DNA from: a virus
IMG/VR virus record: IMGVR_UViG_3300020163_000009
Coordinates: 1 to 35,748 of that record
Direction: 5' to 3' (one strand)
DNA: 35,748 nucleotides
This document shows, piece after piece, positions 17,048 to 25,263 of the stretch (position 1 is the first letter of the stretch; every line of letters starts with the position of its first letter). The position numbers and the translations under genes are program-made. The notes under the pieces are model-generated. The model was not told the origin of the DNA and searched no databases. It was given only the letters and a program-made list of their open reading frames with translations.

Positions 17048-17833
17048 ATGTCAACGATTCTTGTTTCTTCTTTTCCTACTAGTGTTTGGGATGGAACTTC
17101 TGCAAGTCGTACTACTAGAGGCTTAGAATTAGCCCCTGATTGGAAAGACTGGGACCGTATAGTAGCTGAGTTAATTAAGACCCAAACAGTTGTTAATGCT
17201 TTGTCAGGCGGTGATAGTAGTCTTACTGCTGCTGATATTGTTAATGTTGCCGCTGGTGCTATAGCTGCTACCAACGTTCAAACTGCTCTCAATGAACTAG
17301 ATAGCGAAAAAACTAATCTTGCAGCAGTTAAGGCCGATTCTGATGTAGCTTCAGCTATTAGTCTTAAACATGCTGAGTCGCATACGCATATGACGTATGC
17401 TGCTCTAGCACACGATCATACTTATGTGTCAGTAGTTGGTGCATTATTAGGCGGAGGATTAGTTAGACAAGTTAAATCAGCTCAAGGTACTGCAACTGCA
17501 GCTGCTACATTTAATATTCCGGTACAAGTACCGGCTGGAGCAGTAATTTTAGGTGCTCAACTCAGAGTAGATGTTGCATTGACTGCCGGTACTGGTACAT
17601 CTTGGGAAGCAACTTATAATACTGGTGCTTCTCAGGTGATTGCAACAGGTAAAGCTTTTGCTATAAATACAAAAGCAAATGCACCTTTTGATCATAAAAC
17701 TGATACTGATATAACAAGTAATGTAACAGATATAACTATTACCTGTAATGCGGCTGATTTTATTGCTGGTGGTAAAATAACTGCTATAGTATATTATGAA
17801 GAATATACCCCCTTGGGCAATTACGTGCCCTAA
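17048..17833 (+). CDS. Tail fibre / receptor-binding-type protein
   Basis: I choose ATG 17048 (261 residues), 7 bases after GGAG; a GTG at 17045 is an alternative. Residues about 65-110 hold the stretch A-A-T-N-V-Q-T-A-L-N-E-L-D-S-E-K, followed by S-D-V-A-S-A-I-S-L-K-H-A-E-S-H-T-H. These repeat-like helical linkers are typical of fibre and spike proteins. The C-terminal ~120 residues are predicted beta-rich. It is the last gene of the virion block, before the terminator, where receptor-binding proteins are often found. The receptor is unknown. Confidence 0.58.
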   Translation: MSTILVSSFPTSVWDGTSASRTTRGLELAPDWKDWDRIVAELIKTQTVVNALSGGDSSLTAADIVNVAAGAIAATNVQTALNELDSEKTNLAAVKADSDVASAISLKHAESHTHMTYAALAHDHTYVSVVGALLGGGLVRQVKSAQGTATAAATFNIPVQVPAGAVILGAQLRVDVALTAGTGTSWEATYNTGASQVIATGKAFAINTKANAPFDHKTDTDITSNVTDITITCNAADFIAGGKITAIVYYEEYTPLGNYVP

Positions 17834-17868
17834 ATTAGTCCCTAAGCCAGTGCCCAGTAACTAAATAC

Positions 17869-17903
17869 GAAAAAGCCCGCACATGACATGTGTGGGCTTT
17901 TTC
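17869..17903. terminator. Bidirectional intrinsic terminator
   Basis: GAAAAAGCCCGCACAT (17869-17884) pairs with ATGTGTGGGCTTTTTC (17888-17903) over 16 positions with one G-T and a 3-base loop. A and T runs on the two sides make it work in both directions. It separates the convergent virion operon and minus-strand operon. The stop codon of the small minus-strand gene begins inside its right arm. Confidence 0.92.
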
Positions 17904-18073
17904 TATCGTAAATCAGCATCATCACTTAAAGGATTAGGTGTAAGGTCTGGAATTGGTAATTTAGCATTAATAAACTGTACCTTTATGAACTCAGTTATTT
18001 CTGAATAATCACCCATCCACCCGTATGCCTTTGCACGTTTTACAAGTTCGTTTAGGAACTCTTGTTCAGTCAT
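17903..18073 (-). CDS. Small hypothetical protein, 56 aa
   Basis: ATG at 18073 (minus strand) follows AAAAAGGTG with good spacing, and the frame runs 56 codons to TAG at 17905-17903. The product begins M-T-E-Q-E-F-L-N-E-L-V-K-R-A and has an acidic C-terminus. It is probably helical. Family unknown. It is the last gene of the minus-strand block and ends in the terminator. Confidence 0.7.
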   Translation of the reverse strand: MTEQEFLNELVKRAKAYGWMGDYSEITEFIKVQFINAKLPIPDLTPNPLSDDADLR

Positions 18074-18113
18074 GAATACACCTTTTTACAAATACACTGG
18101 GCACTGGCTTAGT

Positions 18114-19271
18114 CTATTCTAAATATAATTTTTCATTTCTTTCATTTTCTCTTTGTTCTGCTAATGCTCCAAGTAAACTATCAGCACCTAAAGGTAATCT
18201 ACCTTTAATAAGTTCTTTATACACTTCTAAGGTAGCTAAACAATCGCCTAGTGCCGTATGTGATCGTTCATGCTCAACTCTTAATTGTGCTGCTACATAC
18301 GGAAGATTAACTTTTGGAAATGGTATTCGCATACTATTATTAAATGCAATATCATTTTCAAGAAGTACTGCCGACATAGTATCCCGGCAATTATCATGGA
18401 AAAACTCATTATATTTAACACCAAATAATTTCTTTAGAAACGTACTATCAAACGTCCAGTTATGTGCTAAAGGTGTTATTTTATTATAGTCTAAATTGTG
18501 TAATTTGTCAAACCACGTATCAATCAAATCTTGAGCGATATCTGAGTCAAGACCTTCTTGCATGATTCTCATAATATCCAGTTTAGTAGCTTTCATAGCT
18601 TCTGGGTCAATTTCTCCACGCGGGCGTATTTCTATATCTACAGGAATAATATCTCTTCTAACAATCCAGGCACTATCTACTGGTAGGATACATAATTGTA
18701 TAATTTCGTGTTTATTTGGATTTAGACCACTTGTTTCTGTGTCAATTACACATATAGTGTCATTACTATCAGTTTTATCTACTTTATCAAAAAGTCTATT
18801 TATAAGGTTTCTATAGTAATAAGTTGTGTCTTTTGCACATACAGGTTGAGGGGTATTTACTAATACTAATCCCTCCTTACGGTATATTTTATCACACTGA
18901 TAGGTATGAGCAGCGGTAAAGTCACGAACACGACCGTCAATGAAGCACTCATAAGTTGCATTTCCTAACCAGTCTAATAATAATGGACGTTCTTTAGTCC
19001 AATTAAAACCTAATGGGCTGATACGTTTGTTTGGCGGGAACCTAAATTCAGTAGCCCAACTATCAAACATATCAGCAGCATCTGAACCTGGAATTCCATC
19101 ACTAATGCCATGTACTTCTATATCAACCATAAAAGGTCGATAATTAGGATGTGTTTCTAAGGTAATAGTTAAAGGTCGTACTTCAACCTTACTAAGACAA
19201 TCTTCTCCACTTTTATCTTTTTTTGTCTCAAGGTAAAATGAACAAAGTATATTATTATTTAAGTGGTCCAT
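18114..19271 (-). CDS. DEDDh 3'-5' exonuclease with an N-terminal extension
   Basis: The C-terminal ~210 residues are a DnaQ/RNase T-type exonuclease. Counting from the upstream ATG at 19283, the motifs are D-T-E-T (Asp181, Glu183), H-N-W-T-F-D-S-T-F-L (Asp279) and H-T-A-L-G-D (His342, Asp347). These bind two metal ions. The enzyme probably proofreads or trims DNA or RNA ends during replication. The N-terminal ~170 residues are unrecognised. I prefer the ATG at 19271 because GAG lies 7 bases before it; ATG 19283 is possible and adds four residues. Both overlap the end of the upstream gene, implying coupling. Confidence 0.82.
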   Translation of the reverse strand: MDHLNNNILCSFYLETKKDKSGEDCLSKVEVRPLTITLETHPNYRPFMVDIEVHGISDGIPGSDAADMFDSWATEFRFPPNKRISPLGFNWTKERPLLLDWLGNATYECFIDGRVRDFTAAHTYQCDKIYRKEGLVLVNTPQPVCAKDTTYYYRNLINRLFDKVDKTDSNDTICVIDTETSGLNPNKHEIIQLCILPVDSAWIVRRDIIPVDIEIRPRGEIDPEAMKATKLDIMRIMQEGLDSDIAQDLIDTWFDKLHNLDYNKITPLAHNWTFDSTFLKKLFGVKYNEFFHDNCRDTMSAVLLENDIAFNNSMRIPFPKVNLPYVAAQLRVEHERSHTALGDCLATLEVYKELIKGRLPLGADSLLGALAEQRENERNEKLYLE

Positions 19272-19473
19272 CAGTAGTCTCATTTCCTATTAATAGTAGT
19301 TTTGGTTCAGCATAAAAGTAACGATTTTTAAGAATAGCAACAGTTGATGGGTCAAAACCCATACGTTGAGATATTTCTTCCCAAAGAATATTAACTGTTT
19401 CTTGGCCTAACCTATCTGTAGCAGTAGCCAACTGTACTGCATCCACACGTGTAAGTCTATATTTCTGCAACAT
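19255..19473 (-). CDS. Small hypothetical protein, 72 aa
   Basis: The product begins M-L-Q-K-Y-R-L-T-R-V-D-A-V-Q-L-A and is largely helical. It contains M-G-F-D-P-S-T-V-A-I-L-K-N-R-Y-F-Y-A. It overlaps the exonuclease start and touches the MazZ-like gene upstream, so it belongs to the same message. The family is not recognised. The R-x-G-F-D-x-x-T-V arrangement could be a small DNA-binding helix pair, but this is speculative. Confidence 0.6.
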   Translation of the reverse strand: MLQKYRLTRVDAVQLATATDRLGQETVNILWEEISQRMGFDPSTVAILKNRYFYAEPKLLLIGNETTDGPLK

Positions 19474-20021
19474 TAATAATCTCCATCTGGGTCAATAATT
19501 TCAGTAGGAACCGGCATAGGCACTGCTTGTATAGGTATTGGAGTGGGTTTCTTACTATTTCTAATAGTGTCAATAGTTGGTATATCGTTTATACAATTCC
19601 ATTCAGGCAGATTATTTAATTCCTGCACTACTTCCGGAGTAAATATACCGTCCTGAATCCGAAGTACAGTATCTAGTAAACACAACACATTCCAACAACA
19701 TTGAGTTAGGTGAGCTTCATCGTTAGCACCAATCATAAATTGTGCCATGTGTCTTATAGCACTATCTACGTACATACCTAAAGCCAGACCTTGTTCCCAG
19801 TTACGTTCACTATACTTTAGTGCACCTGCTTCAAATAATTTTGATACTTCTACCAAAGCTCGCATAGGTAGTAAGTCCATACGACCTTTTTCATTATTAC
19901 GATCACGTTGACCGCCTGTATTCATTACACGTCTTGCACCAGAATCCTTTAGAAAGGCTTCTGGCGATGTTTCTAGTGGAAATACAGGCACATCTTTTAC
20001 TATAAATGGGTCATCACTCAT
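19473..20021 (-). CDS. MazZ-like dATP/dGTP diphosphohydrolase (DUF5664)
   Basis: The 182-residue product carries the DUF5664/MazZ signature in order: E-K-G-R-M-D-L-L-P (44-52), E-A-G-A-L-K-Y-S-E-R-N-W-E-Q-G (64-78), D-S-A-I-R-H (86-91) and D-E-A-H (101-104). In the known family these acidic and His residues coordinate metal in an all-alpha MazG-like nucleotide hydrolase. In phage S-2L the homologue converts dGTP/dATP precursors and supports 2-aminoadenine DNA. The function here is inferred from those motifs. The stop touches the next gene. The start overlaps the upstream stop as ATGA. Confidence 0.75.
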   Translation of the reverse strand: MSDDPFIVKDVPVFPLETSPEAFLKDSGARRVMNTGGQRDRNNEKGRMDLLPMRALVEVSKLFEAGALKYSERNWEQGLALGMYVDSAIRHMAQFMIGANDEAHLTQCCWNVLCLLDTVLRIQDGIFTPEVVQELNNLPEWNCINDIPTIDTIRNSKKPTPIPIQAVPMPVPTEIIDPDGDY

Positions 20022-20167
20022 GAGTAAATCCTTTCGTAGTCCTTTATTGCTTTAGCTAGTTCTTCTAATTTTTCTTTAGCTTGTTCTATTGTTAAAAGAA
20101 GACTTTTACCTGCTGCTGAAATCACCACTCCATCTATATTATGAGTAATAGTTATCTTTACGTCCAT
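20018..20167 (-). CDS. Small hypothetical protein, 49 aa
   Basis: ATG at 20167 follows AAGGAAATAAA. The 49-codon frame ends with a TGA that overlaps the ATG of the MazZ-like gene (ATGA). The product starts M-D-V-K-I-T-I-T-H-N, a short beta hairpin, then an amphipathic helix E-Q-A-K-E-K-L-E-E-L-A. Family unknown. Tight overlap and a good ribosome-binding site support that it is real. Confidence 0.68.
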   Translation of the reverse strand: MDVKITITHNIDGVVISAAGKSLLLTIEQAKEKLEELAKAIKDYERIYS

Positions 20168-20176
20168 TTTATTTCC

Positions 20177-22879
20177 TTAATTCTTAGAATGTAACATATC
20201 ATTAATAACTATTAGTTCTGGCAATTCAATTTCCCCTTCCTGTTTTGGTAACCAACTAATATTGCCAATAGCAAATTGACTATCTTCACGTCTACGACCT
20301 TTCACAAATCTCTGCGGAAGTGCTTTTCCTACAGCGATCTTACTCCAGTTATATGCTTCGGTAGCTTCGATAGACTCAATAAATTTTTCATAAAATTCAG
20401 AAAACTTAATACTTTTACCAAGAACTCTATGACAGTTCTGTTCAATAAATTGATCCAAAACTGACATATTATCTTGTTGTAATGCTTTTTTATCTTCAGT
20501 ATTAATAATTGGTACATTTAACCTATCATTGGATACTGGTATTTCTAGACTCATTATCGATCCTAAAAAATCCGGTGCTTCCTTTTTTAATTTAGTAAAG
20601 ATATCGTGCTTAGATTCCCATTCAGACTTATCTAGTTCTGACACATATATCATTGTTATACGTGTATCACCAGGGAATACCGGGCAAGATGGTCTTTCAT
20701 TACTACATTGTATCCAGTGACTAGTATTCTCTACTAGATAAGGTGTACCACCTTTGCAATGTATTGGCATCTGAGGACTAGTAACCCAATCCTTTACGCG
20801 ATTATATGCCATACGATTCTTTTCAAGATTCCGTTCCTCAATTATACATAAGATAGCATTATCTAACTCACCATTAAATCCGCCTTGACTTAGTAGTGCC
20901 TGATCTGCACGTTTGTAACCAGATGGACTAATAAGTAAAGCTAATGCTTCGTGAAAGATACTTTTACCAGAAGCCTCTGGACCATGTAAAAATAAATAAG
21001 GTAACGGTTCACTAGGTTTTTGGAATAGTGAAGCCACCCATATTTTTAGATACTCATAACCACTTGTTATATTATTTGTTTTACACCAATCGTTAGTAAG
21101 TATACTTGCATCAAGCGACTTACCTACGTGTGTAAGTATTTTCTTCCAGGTTGGATAGTGTAGAGTGTCTCCAGTACTTGGTACAAATAATAATTGACAA
21201 GCATGACGGTTCCATTGACGGTTTCCTAAATACTCAGGTTGAAAAGGGTAGTTTACTAGTACCCATTTCCTTAGAATATTACCACCTATTACGTTATTTA
21301 GATCACTATCTTTAAGTGCCATAGATTTTAACACATATTTAACGTGTGTTAATGGTTCATCTACCCAAACATCGTCTGATTTAATTAACCAACCAATGTC
21401 TATATTTTGACTGTTTACTACATGCCTAATTAGATCGTCATAATTGCATCCGTCTGCTTCTTTAACAGTTGGTAATTGTACGTTAAATATACGTTTCCAA
21501 AGAGTTTTATCTTCTAGCCAATTATTAAGTTTCCTATGATCATCTTCTTTCTCACGAGTCATTTCTACAACTAAACGACCGTCTTTATGTGTCTTTAATT
21601 GTGTCCGGCGAGAAAGTACAAAATTTGGTAACTCAAGATCAATACCAACCAACGCAGCTGCCTTAGCTGCTTGTTCAGCAGTCCTAAAAGAATACCCACC
21701 AGAAGGAGCCTCTATTCCCTCAGCACTACGTGCTGCGATTGGTAAAGATGGCACTAAGTTAAAGTATGTCTTTGTCCAGCCGGATGAATCTTGCTCCCAC
21801 GTTTCATGTTCTCTGACACCTGGAGTAAATCTACGAATACTCCAGCCACCACCACGCATAGGAAAGCAAAAACAATTAATATCCCCTTGTTCTTTTCCAA
21901 CTGCAATAGTTTCAAAAATACCTTTTAAGCATAACTCTATATGTGCACGTTTAAGTGCAGATGTATGAGTTACTAGTAAATTATTATCCTGTTGCCAGTC
22001 CGCTGGTAAATTGTTTTCTTGAAGATATTTGAGAAGTTTAATATGGTTAACATCTAGTTTGATTTTAATACTACTACTAGTAAGTGTATCAAATGCATCT
22101 TCAGTAGTATCTAAATCCGTACTGTTACCTAATTTATCAAAATTTGGCTTAACTTTCTTTTTACTACCTTTAACAACAGCAACATGATCTCTCCAATTAG
22201 GAGATACATCATGCAAGTTATACCCGCGATGAATTAATTTTAACCCTTCACCGCCGGAAGGCAGCATCTTTTTGTGCCAGCACCAAAGATTACCGCCACA
22301 AATATCTACTTTGGTATTAAAATCAAAACCTGTAAGAGCAGCCATTGTACCAAGTATCGAGCGGGCTAGTGCAGCGTGTTCGTTATGGTTTGCGGTACTG
22401 ATAAATGGATCAAGAAACACGTATACGTGTAATCCATTACCAGATGTAGATTTACGAATTGTGAGCCAAGGTACCGAGTATGCTTGTTTCTCTACTTCTG
22501 CTAACTCAGTTGCAGATAACCCAGCACCATGACTAGTAATAGAGTCGAAATCAAATGCAACCCACTGTGATTGTTTATTATACCAATCCCATCCAGTCAT
22601 GCCTATACCAAGTGCATACTTGGATAGGTTAAATTTCATTTCGGAATCTTTATAAGCTGGCTCACTAGCAGCATTCCAAGGTATACGAAACGATTTCCAT
22701 GTTTGTATACCATCTGTATATCCTTGCCAAGATTTACCTTGATATTCTCCCTCAACTCTCTCCCCATTCATTTGTTCTACGAGTATCTGAACTTCCATCT
22801 CAGGTGTGTATAATTCCGCAAGATCAGGCCATGTTGAGGCTGTTAGAAAATTCTTTATGGCAGTTGTTTTTAATACCAT
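20177..22879 (-). CDS. Primase-helicase (AEP/PrimPol domain plus SF3-type helicase)
   Basis: ATG 22879 follows AAAGGATAAATCAA and gives 900 residues; an upstream ATG at 22933 would run through a dispersed repeat and is rejected. The N-terminal primase domain has F-D-F-D (109-112), for the metal-binding acids, and S-T-S-G-N-G-L-H (about 144-151), the S-x-H motif. The C-terminal part has a Walker A G-P-E-A-S-G-K-S (about 633-640) and Walker B I-L-C-I-I-E-E (about 676-682), as in D5/SF3 helicases. It should synthesise primers and unwind DNA at phage forks. It is the largest gene of the minus block and probably the core of the replisome. Confidence 0.85.
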   Translation of the reverse strand: MVLKTTAIKNFLTASTWPDLAELYTPEMEVQILVEQMNGERVEGEYQGKSWQGYTDGIQTWKSFRIPWNAASEPAYKDSEMKFNLSKYALGIGMTGWDWYNKQSQWVAFDFDSITSHGAGLSATELAEVEKQAYSVPWLTIRKSTSGNGLHVYVFLDPFISTANHNEHAALARSILGTMAALTGFDFNTKVDICGGNLWCWHKKMLPSGGEGLKLIHRGYNLHDVSPNWRDHVAVVKGSKKKVKPNFDKLGNSTDLDTTEDAFDTLTSSSIKIKLDVNHIKLLKYLQENNLPADWQQDNNLLVTHTSALKRAHIELCLKGIFETIAVGKEQGDINCFCFPMRGGGWSIRRFTPGVREHETWEQDSSGWTKTYFNLVPSLPIAARSAEGIEAPSGGYSFRTAEQAAKAAALVGIDLELPNFVLSRRTQLKTHKDGRLVVEMTREKEDDHRKLNNWLEDKTLWKRIFNVQLPTVKEADGCNYDDLIRHVVNSQNIDIGWLIKSDDVWVDEPLTHVKYVLKSMALKDSDLNNVIGGNILRKWVLVNYPFQPEYLGNRQWNRHACQLLFVPSTGDTLHYPTWKKILTHVGKSLDASILTNDWCKTNNITSGYEYLKIWVASLFQKPSEPLPYLFLHGPEASGKSIFHEALALLISPSGYKRADQALLSQGGFNGELDNAILCIIEERNLEKNRMAYNRVKDWVTSPQMPIHCKGGTPYLVENTSHWIQCSNERPSCPVFPGDTRITMIYVSELDKSEWESKHDIFTKLKKEAPDFLGSIMSLEIPVSNDRLNVPIINTEDKKALQQDNMSVLDQFIEQNCHRVLGKSIKFSEFYEKFIESIEATEAYNWSKIAVGKALPQRFVKGRRREDSQFAIGNISWLPKQEGEIELPELIVINDMLHSKN

Positions 22880-22897
22880 TTGATTTATCCTTTCTAA

Positions 22898-22933
22898 GCC
22901 AGTGCCCAGTGACAAATATATGTCCAGTGGCAC
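22898..22933. repeat. Dispersed repeat in the primase-helicase leader
   Basis: Exact GCCAGTGCCCAGT at 22898-22910, an A/T centre with GAC/GTC pairing, and a degenerate second arm (GTCCAGTGGCAC). On the minus strand the perfect arm is followed by TTAGAAAGGAT and the ATG 18 bases later, so it forms part of the 5' leader of the primase gene. Confidence 0.78.
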
Positions 22934-22940
22934 TTACTAT

Positions 22941-23225
22941 CTAACCCTTATTACGTAGATCAGGTGATACATAATGTGCTATTCCACGATCATCGTGTCT
23001 GATAAATATAACACACATATTATAACTATCCCTAATATAACTATGTGTCCAGCGTGAACCAACTATATTTTCTAGTATCTGATCTTCCACTTCAAATATA
23101 GCACCATTATGTTCATAAGACAGTTTAGAGTCGTTAAGTTCTCTTATAGATATATTGCATCTTTCTCCTGGCTTTAGCCGTTCAACTAATATACAGAAGT
23201 GGCCGAATTTATTTGATATTATCAT
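22941..23225 (-). CDS. Hypothetical protein, 94 aa
   Basis: The gene has a strong ribosome-binding site (AAAGGAT) overlapping the end of the upstream gene. The product has alternating beta strands (F-G-H-F-C-I-L-V, N-I-S-I-R-E-L, M-C-V-I-F-I-R-H) and a charged C-terminus. No family is recognised. Tight spacing places it in the same transcript as its minus-strand neighbours. Confidence 0.6.
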   Translation of the reverse strand: MIISNKFGHFCILVERLKPGERCNISIRELNDSKLSYEHNGAIFEVEDQILENIVGSRWTHSYIRDSYNMCVIFIRHDDRGIAHYVSPDLRNKG

Positions 23226-23228
23226 TAT

Positions 23229-23564
23229 TTATCCTTTAGGTGAATGATGGATACATCCAAATTTTGGGCCTGGAATCATACCCCAACCTTCATCATCTTC
23301 TACTTTCAAAGTATCATTTTCTTTATTAAAATTACCATAACCATAAATCATTTTTGGGCACGTACATACTCTATGGTAGTGACTACCTGGTGTATAATGT
23401 GTACAAGTATCACATGTACCGTTAAGTATTTGTGGCAGTTCTCTAAGTATAGTTCCGTAAAAGCATTCAATAGCACGGTTACCAGATATCTCATACCCGT
23501 TTACAATAGCTTCTGCAATCTTATATGCTAGTTGTTCTGTTTCAGTTTTTAATTCAGTTTTCAT
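23229..23564 (-). CDS. Cys-rich, probably zinc-binding phage protein
   Basis: I prefer the ATG at 23564 (111 residues); the longer frame to 23600 reads through a dispersed repeat. An N-terminal helix is followed by C-D-T-C-T-H-Y, H-R-V-C-T-C-P-K and a D-D-E-G-W-G-M-I-P-G-P-K-F-G-C-I-H-H ending. This order of CxxC, CxC and a final F-G-C is common in small phage proteins and suggests one zinc site. The role is unknown. A repeat arm lies 17 bases upstream of the start. Confidence 0.65.
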   Translation of the reverse strand: MKTELKTETEQLAYKIAEAIVNGYEISGNRAIECFYGTILRELPQILNGTCDTCTHYTPGSHYHRVCTCPKMIYGYGNFNKENDTLKVEDDEGWGMIPGPKFGCIHHSPKG

Positions 23565-23581
23565 AAATTTATCTTTCAAAG

Positions 23582-23745
23582 GCCAGTGCCCAGTAACCAA
23601 AATATGTTAAGGAAGTAACCCTGATACTGAGTGATAACTGATACTTTTCGCAAAGTTACTTTTCGTGGTCTATCGTGGGCCTCACTTAGTGCCCTATCCA
23701 TACGGCATATTTCAGTCTACTAAATAGTGTTTACTGGGCACTGGC
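23582..23745. repeat. Dispersed repeat pair around a non-coding 134-base spacer
   Basis: GCCAGTGCCCAGTAA (23582-23596) and TTACTGGGCACTGGC (23731-23745) pair over 15 bases, two more than the core. The spacer has no convincing gene. It contains CTGATAC twice as a direct repeat and GTAAC/GTTAC that could pair. Confidence 0.85.
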
Positions 23746-23751
23746 TTAGAA

Positions 23752-23937
23752 TTATACCTCATAGCTAACCTTTATCTCAAACTTAATGTCTTTATCCGGA
23801 CACATTCTACTTTTCGCTTGAATTGCTAAACGTAACATATGCTCATTATGACACAATATTACGTCACCATCAATAGATTTTTCAATTGCATCTGTTAATG
23901 CTGTGGGCCAATTCGCTACCGGTAGTTCTATTCTCAT
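23752..23937 (-). CDS. Small hypothetical protein, 61 aa
   Basis: ATG 23937 follows TTAAGGAATCTACT; the upstream extension to 23988 crosses a repeat and is rejected. The product begins M-R-I-E-L-P-V-A-N-W-P and has a central V-I-L-C-H-N-E-H-M-L helix and a beta C-terminus (F-E-I-K-V-S-Y). Family unknown. The gene is flanked by two repeats in the same orientation (23733 and 23969). Confidence 0.6.
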   Translation of the reverse strand: MRIELPVANWPTALTDAIEKSIDGDVILCHNEHMLRLAIQAKSRMCPDKDIKFEIKVSYEV

Positions 23938-23968
23938 AGTAGATTCCTTAATAGATTTAATAATATTT

Positions 23969-23981
23969 ACTGGGCACTGGC
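23969..23981. repeat. Dispersed repeat, single copy
   Basis: Exact ACTGGGCACTGGC, preceded by TTT and followed by TTA. No inverted partner lies between this and the copy at 23733, so the two flank the 61-aa gene as direct repeats. Confidence 0.85.
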
Positions 23982-24007
23982 TTAACAAACATTTACTTAA
24001 CGATCAG

Positions 24008-24091
24008 TACCGGGGATGGGGATCGAACCCACACGCCCTTACGGACAAGGGATTTTAAGTCCCTTACGGCTGCCTATTACGTCACCCCGGC
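24008..24091 (-). tRNA. tRNA-Leu (UAA)
   Basis: The minus strand folds as a class II tRNA of 84 bases. It has acceptor GCCGGGG with CCCCGGT, a 3-bp D stem, an AGGGA/TCCCT anticodon stem with loop CTTAAAA (anticodon TAA), a variable arm GTCC/GGGC, and T arm GTGGG-TTCGATC-CCCAT. CCA is not encoded. It reads TTA, a codon used very often by this AT-rich genome. Confidence 0.93.
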
Positions 24092-24098
24092 CACCTAC

Positions 24099-24578
24099 TT
24101 AATCCTCATTTACTCCCATTTTCGTCAACCATTCATTATAAGTGTTACAACCTAATTTCTTGATAGCGTTATCAACTGCACCATCAATACCATCGTTATG
24201 ACCTGCCTTGGCATCAAGAATAGCATCTGCCGGATCGTCGCGAATTGGACCAGAACCACAACGATAACCAAGCATGATTCCTTTATGAGTTTCAATACTT
24301 GGTCCTACTATACCTCCACGTATTGCTTCCATAGCTGCGTGGTCTTTATCAAACTGATCTAGTACTGTTACTACTGTTGCAGGAATATTAAGATATCCTG
24401 AATCCAAGAAAGCAGTATATAGACTTAATCCATCAATTAGCGTATAATACTGTGGTCGTAACTCACCTAGTATAACATAATCAGTCTGTTTAATTTCGTA
24501 CGGCCCGCGTTTCCTGACTGCATCTACTAGAGTTGGAGTAACGTAAATTTGTGACATCGGTACTTCTGTAACTTGCAT
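24099..24578 (-). CDS. ParB-like domain protein, divergent
   Basis: ATG 24578 (159 residues) follows GGGTAATTAT; longer frames overlap the upstream gene. Residues about 45-75 (Y-Y-T-L-I-D-G-L-S-L-Y-T-A-F, then G-Y-L-N-I-P-A-T-V-V) align by eye with the ParB-type segment of the 27271 gene (Y-G-L-V-D-G-L-H-R-F-T-S-A-S, then G-L-T-T-I-P-A-Q-V-I). The Arg/His pair of that motif is absent, so any nucleotide-binding activity would be altered. No helix-turn-helix is evident. The role is uncertain. Confidence 0.55.
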   Translation of the reverse strand: MQVTEVPMSQIYVTPTLVDAVRKRGPYEIKQTDYVILGELRPQYYTLIDGLSLYTAFLDSGYLNIPATVVTVLDQFDKDHAAMEAIRGGIVGPSIETHKGIMLGYRCGSGPIRDDPADAILDAKAGHNDGIDGAVDNAIKKLGCNTYNEWLTKMGVNED

Positions 24579-24582
24579 ATAA

Positions 24583-24915
24583 TTACCCAGGTCCTTCCTT
24601 AAGTTCAAGTGCCCTACCTTTAATAATAGTATCAGCATAAGTTTCACGCCAACGTCGTTCTTGGTTAGCAAAGAAACTTAGCCAAGCTTGGTTCCATTCA
24701 GGAAAACCATATTCGTTTTGACACTGTTTAGTAATAGCTTCTTCTATTACTTTTGGTAAAGGAGGTGCATGTGCAATAAGATATGTCCGTTCTGAGATAC
24801 CATTTGCAATATTAATAAATGCTTTTTCCGGTATAGGATCATTTGGTCCCTCTGATTTGTGATGCATAATAAAACCATTAGGTACTGGAAATGCAGGTCC
24901 GGTTGTATCTTTCAT
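24583..24915 (-). CDS. Conserved phage protein of unknown function, 110 aa
   Basis: The product has F-P-V-P at the N-terminus, then N-G-I-S-E-R-T-Y-L-I-A-H-A-P and a C-terminal R-R-W-R-E-T-Y-A-D-T-I-I-K. That arrangement, with a G-x-(S/T)-x-R-x-Y segment followed by A-H-A-P and a Y-A-D-x-(M/I) end, recurs in small proteins of many tailed phages. No biochemical function is known to me. A good ribosome-binding site (AAGGG) precedes the ATG. Confidence 0.62.
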   Translation of the reverse strand: MKDTTGPAFPVPNGFIMHHKSEGPNDPIPEKAFINIANGISERTYLIAHAPPLPKVIEEAITKQCQNEYGFPEWNQAWLSFFANQERRWRETYADTIIKGRALELKEGPG

Positions 24916-24934
24916 ATAATTACCCTTTATTATA

Positions 24935-25249
24935 TTACCCTTGATTTTGCAATTGTTCTATTTCTTTTACCATCTTTTCGTGGTCATTAAGAAACTTAAC
25001 AATAGCCAATCTTTCTGTTTCTGGCACAAGATCGCGATATATTTTTTCTTCAAATTTAAGTAGTACTGTTTCTATATATACTTCTTCTGGTTTTTCACCA
25101 GGCACTCCAAACATTACTTTTATATATTTAGTATCTCCAGTCATTATATTAAAAAGTTTGATAAATATTTCATGTACGCGTGACTGTAGTTCTTCACGTG
25201 CACGTTTTTTGATAATAGAATCAAGACTCTGTGTAGTGGGTCCAGACAT
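24935..25249 (-). CDS. Hypothetical helical protein, 104 aa
   Basis: The product begins M-S-G-P-T-T-Q-S-L-D-S-I-I-K-K-R-A and is mostly charged helix, with a short strand region (Y-I-K-V-M-F-G-V-P-G) in the middle. It ends in a Glu/Gln-rich helix that may form a coiled coil. Ribosome-binding site AAGGA lies 7 bases from the ATG. Family unknown. Confidence 0.6.
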   Translation of the reverse strand: MSGPTTQSLDSIIKKRAREELQSRVHEIFIKLFNIMTGDTKYIKVMFGVPGEKPEEVYIETVLLKFEEKIYRDLVPETERLAIVKFLNDHEKMVKEIEQLQNQG

Positions 25250-25263
25250 AATATGTTCCTTAG

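Larger units (their letters stand above)
17846..18108. repeat. Dispersed repeat pair bracketing a terminator and a small gene
   Basis: Exact GCCAGTGCCCAGT (17846-17858) and its inverse ACTGGGCACTGGC (18096-18108) flank the terminator and the 56-codon gene as a 263-base unit. This widely spaced pair suggests that repeat pairs can bracket cargo, unlike the tight hairpins elsewhere. Confidence 0.8.

Noticed and set aside
22880-22933. Longer N-terminus of the primase-helicase
   Set aside because: The extension is read from a dispersed repeat, and a good ribosome-binding site precedes ATG 22879.
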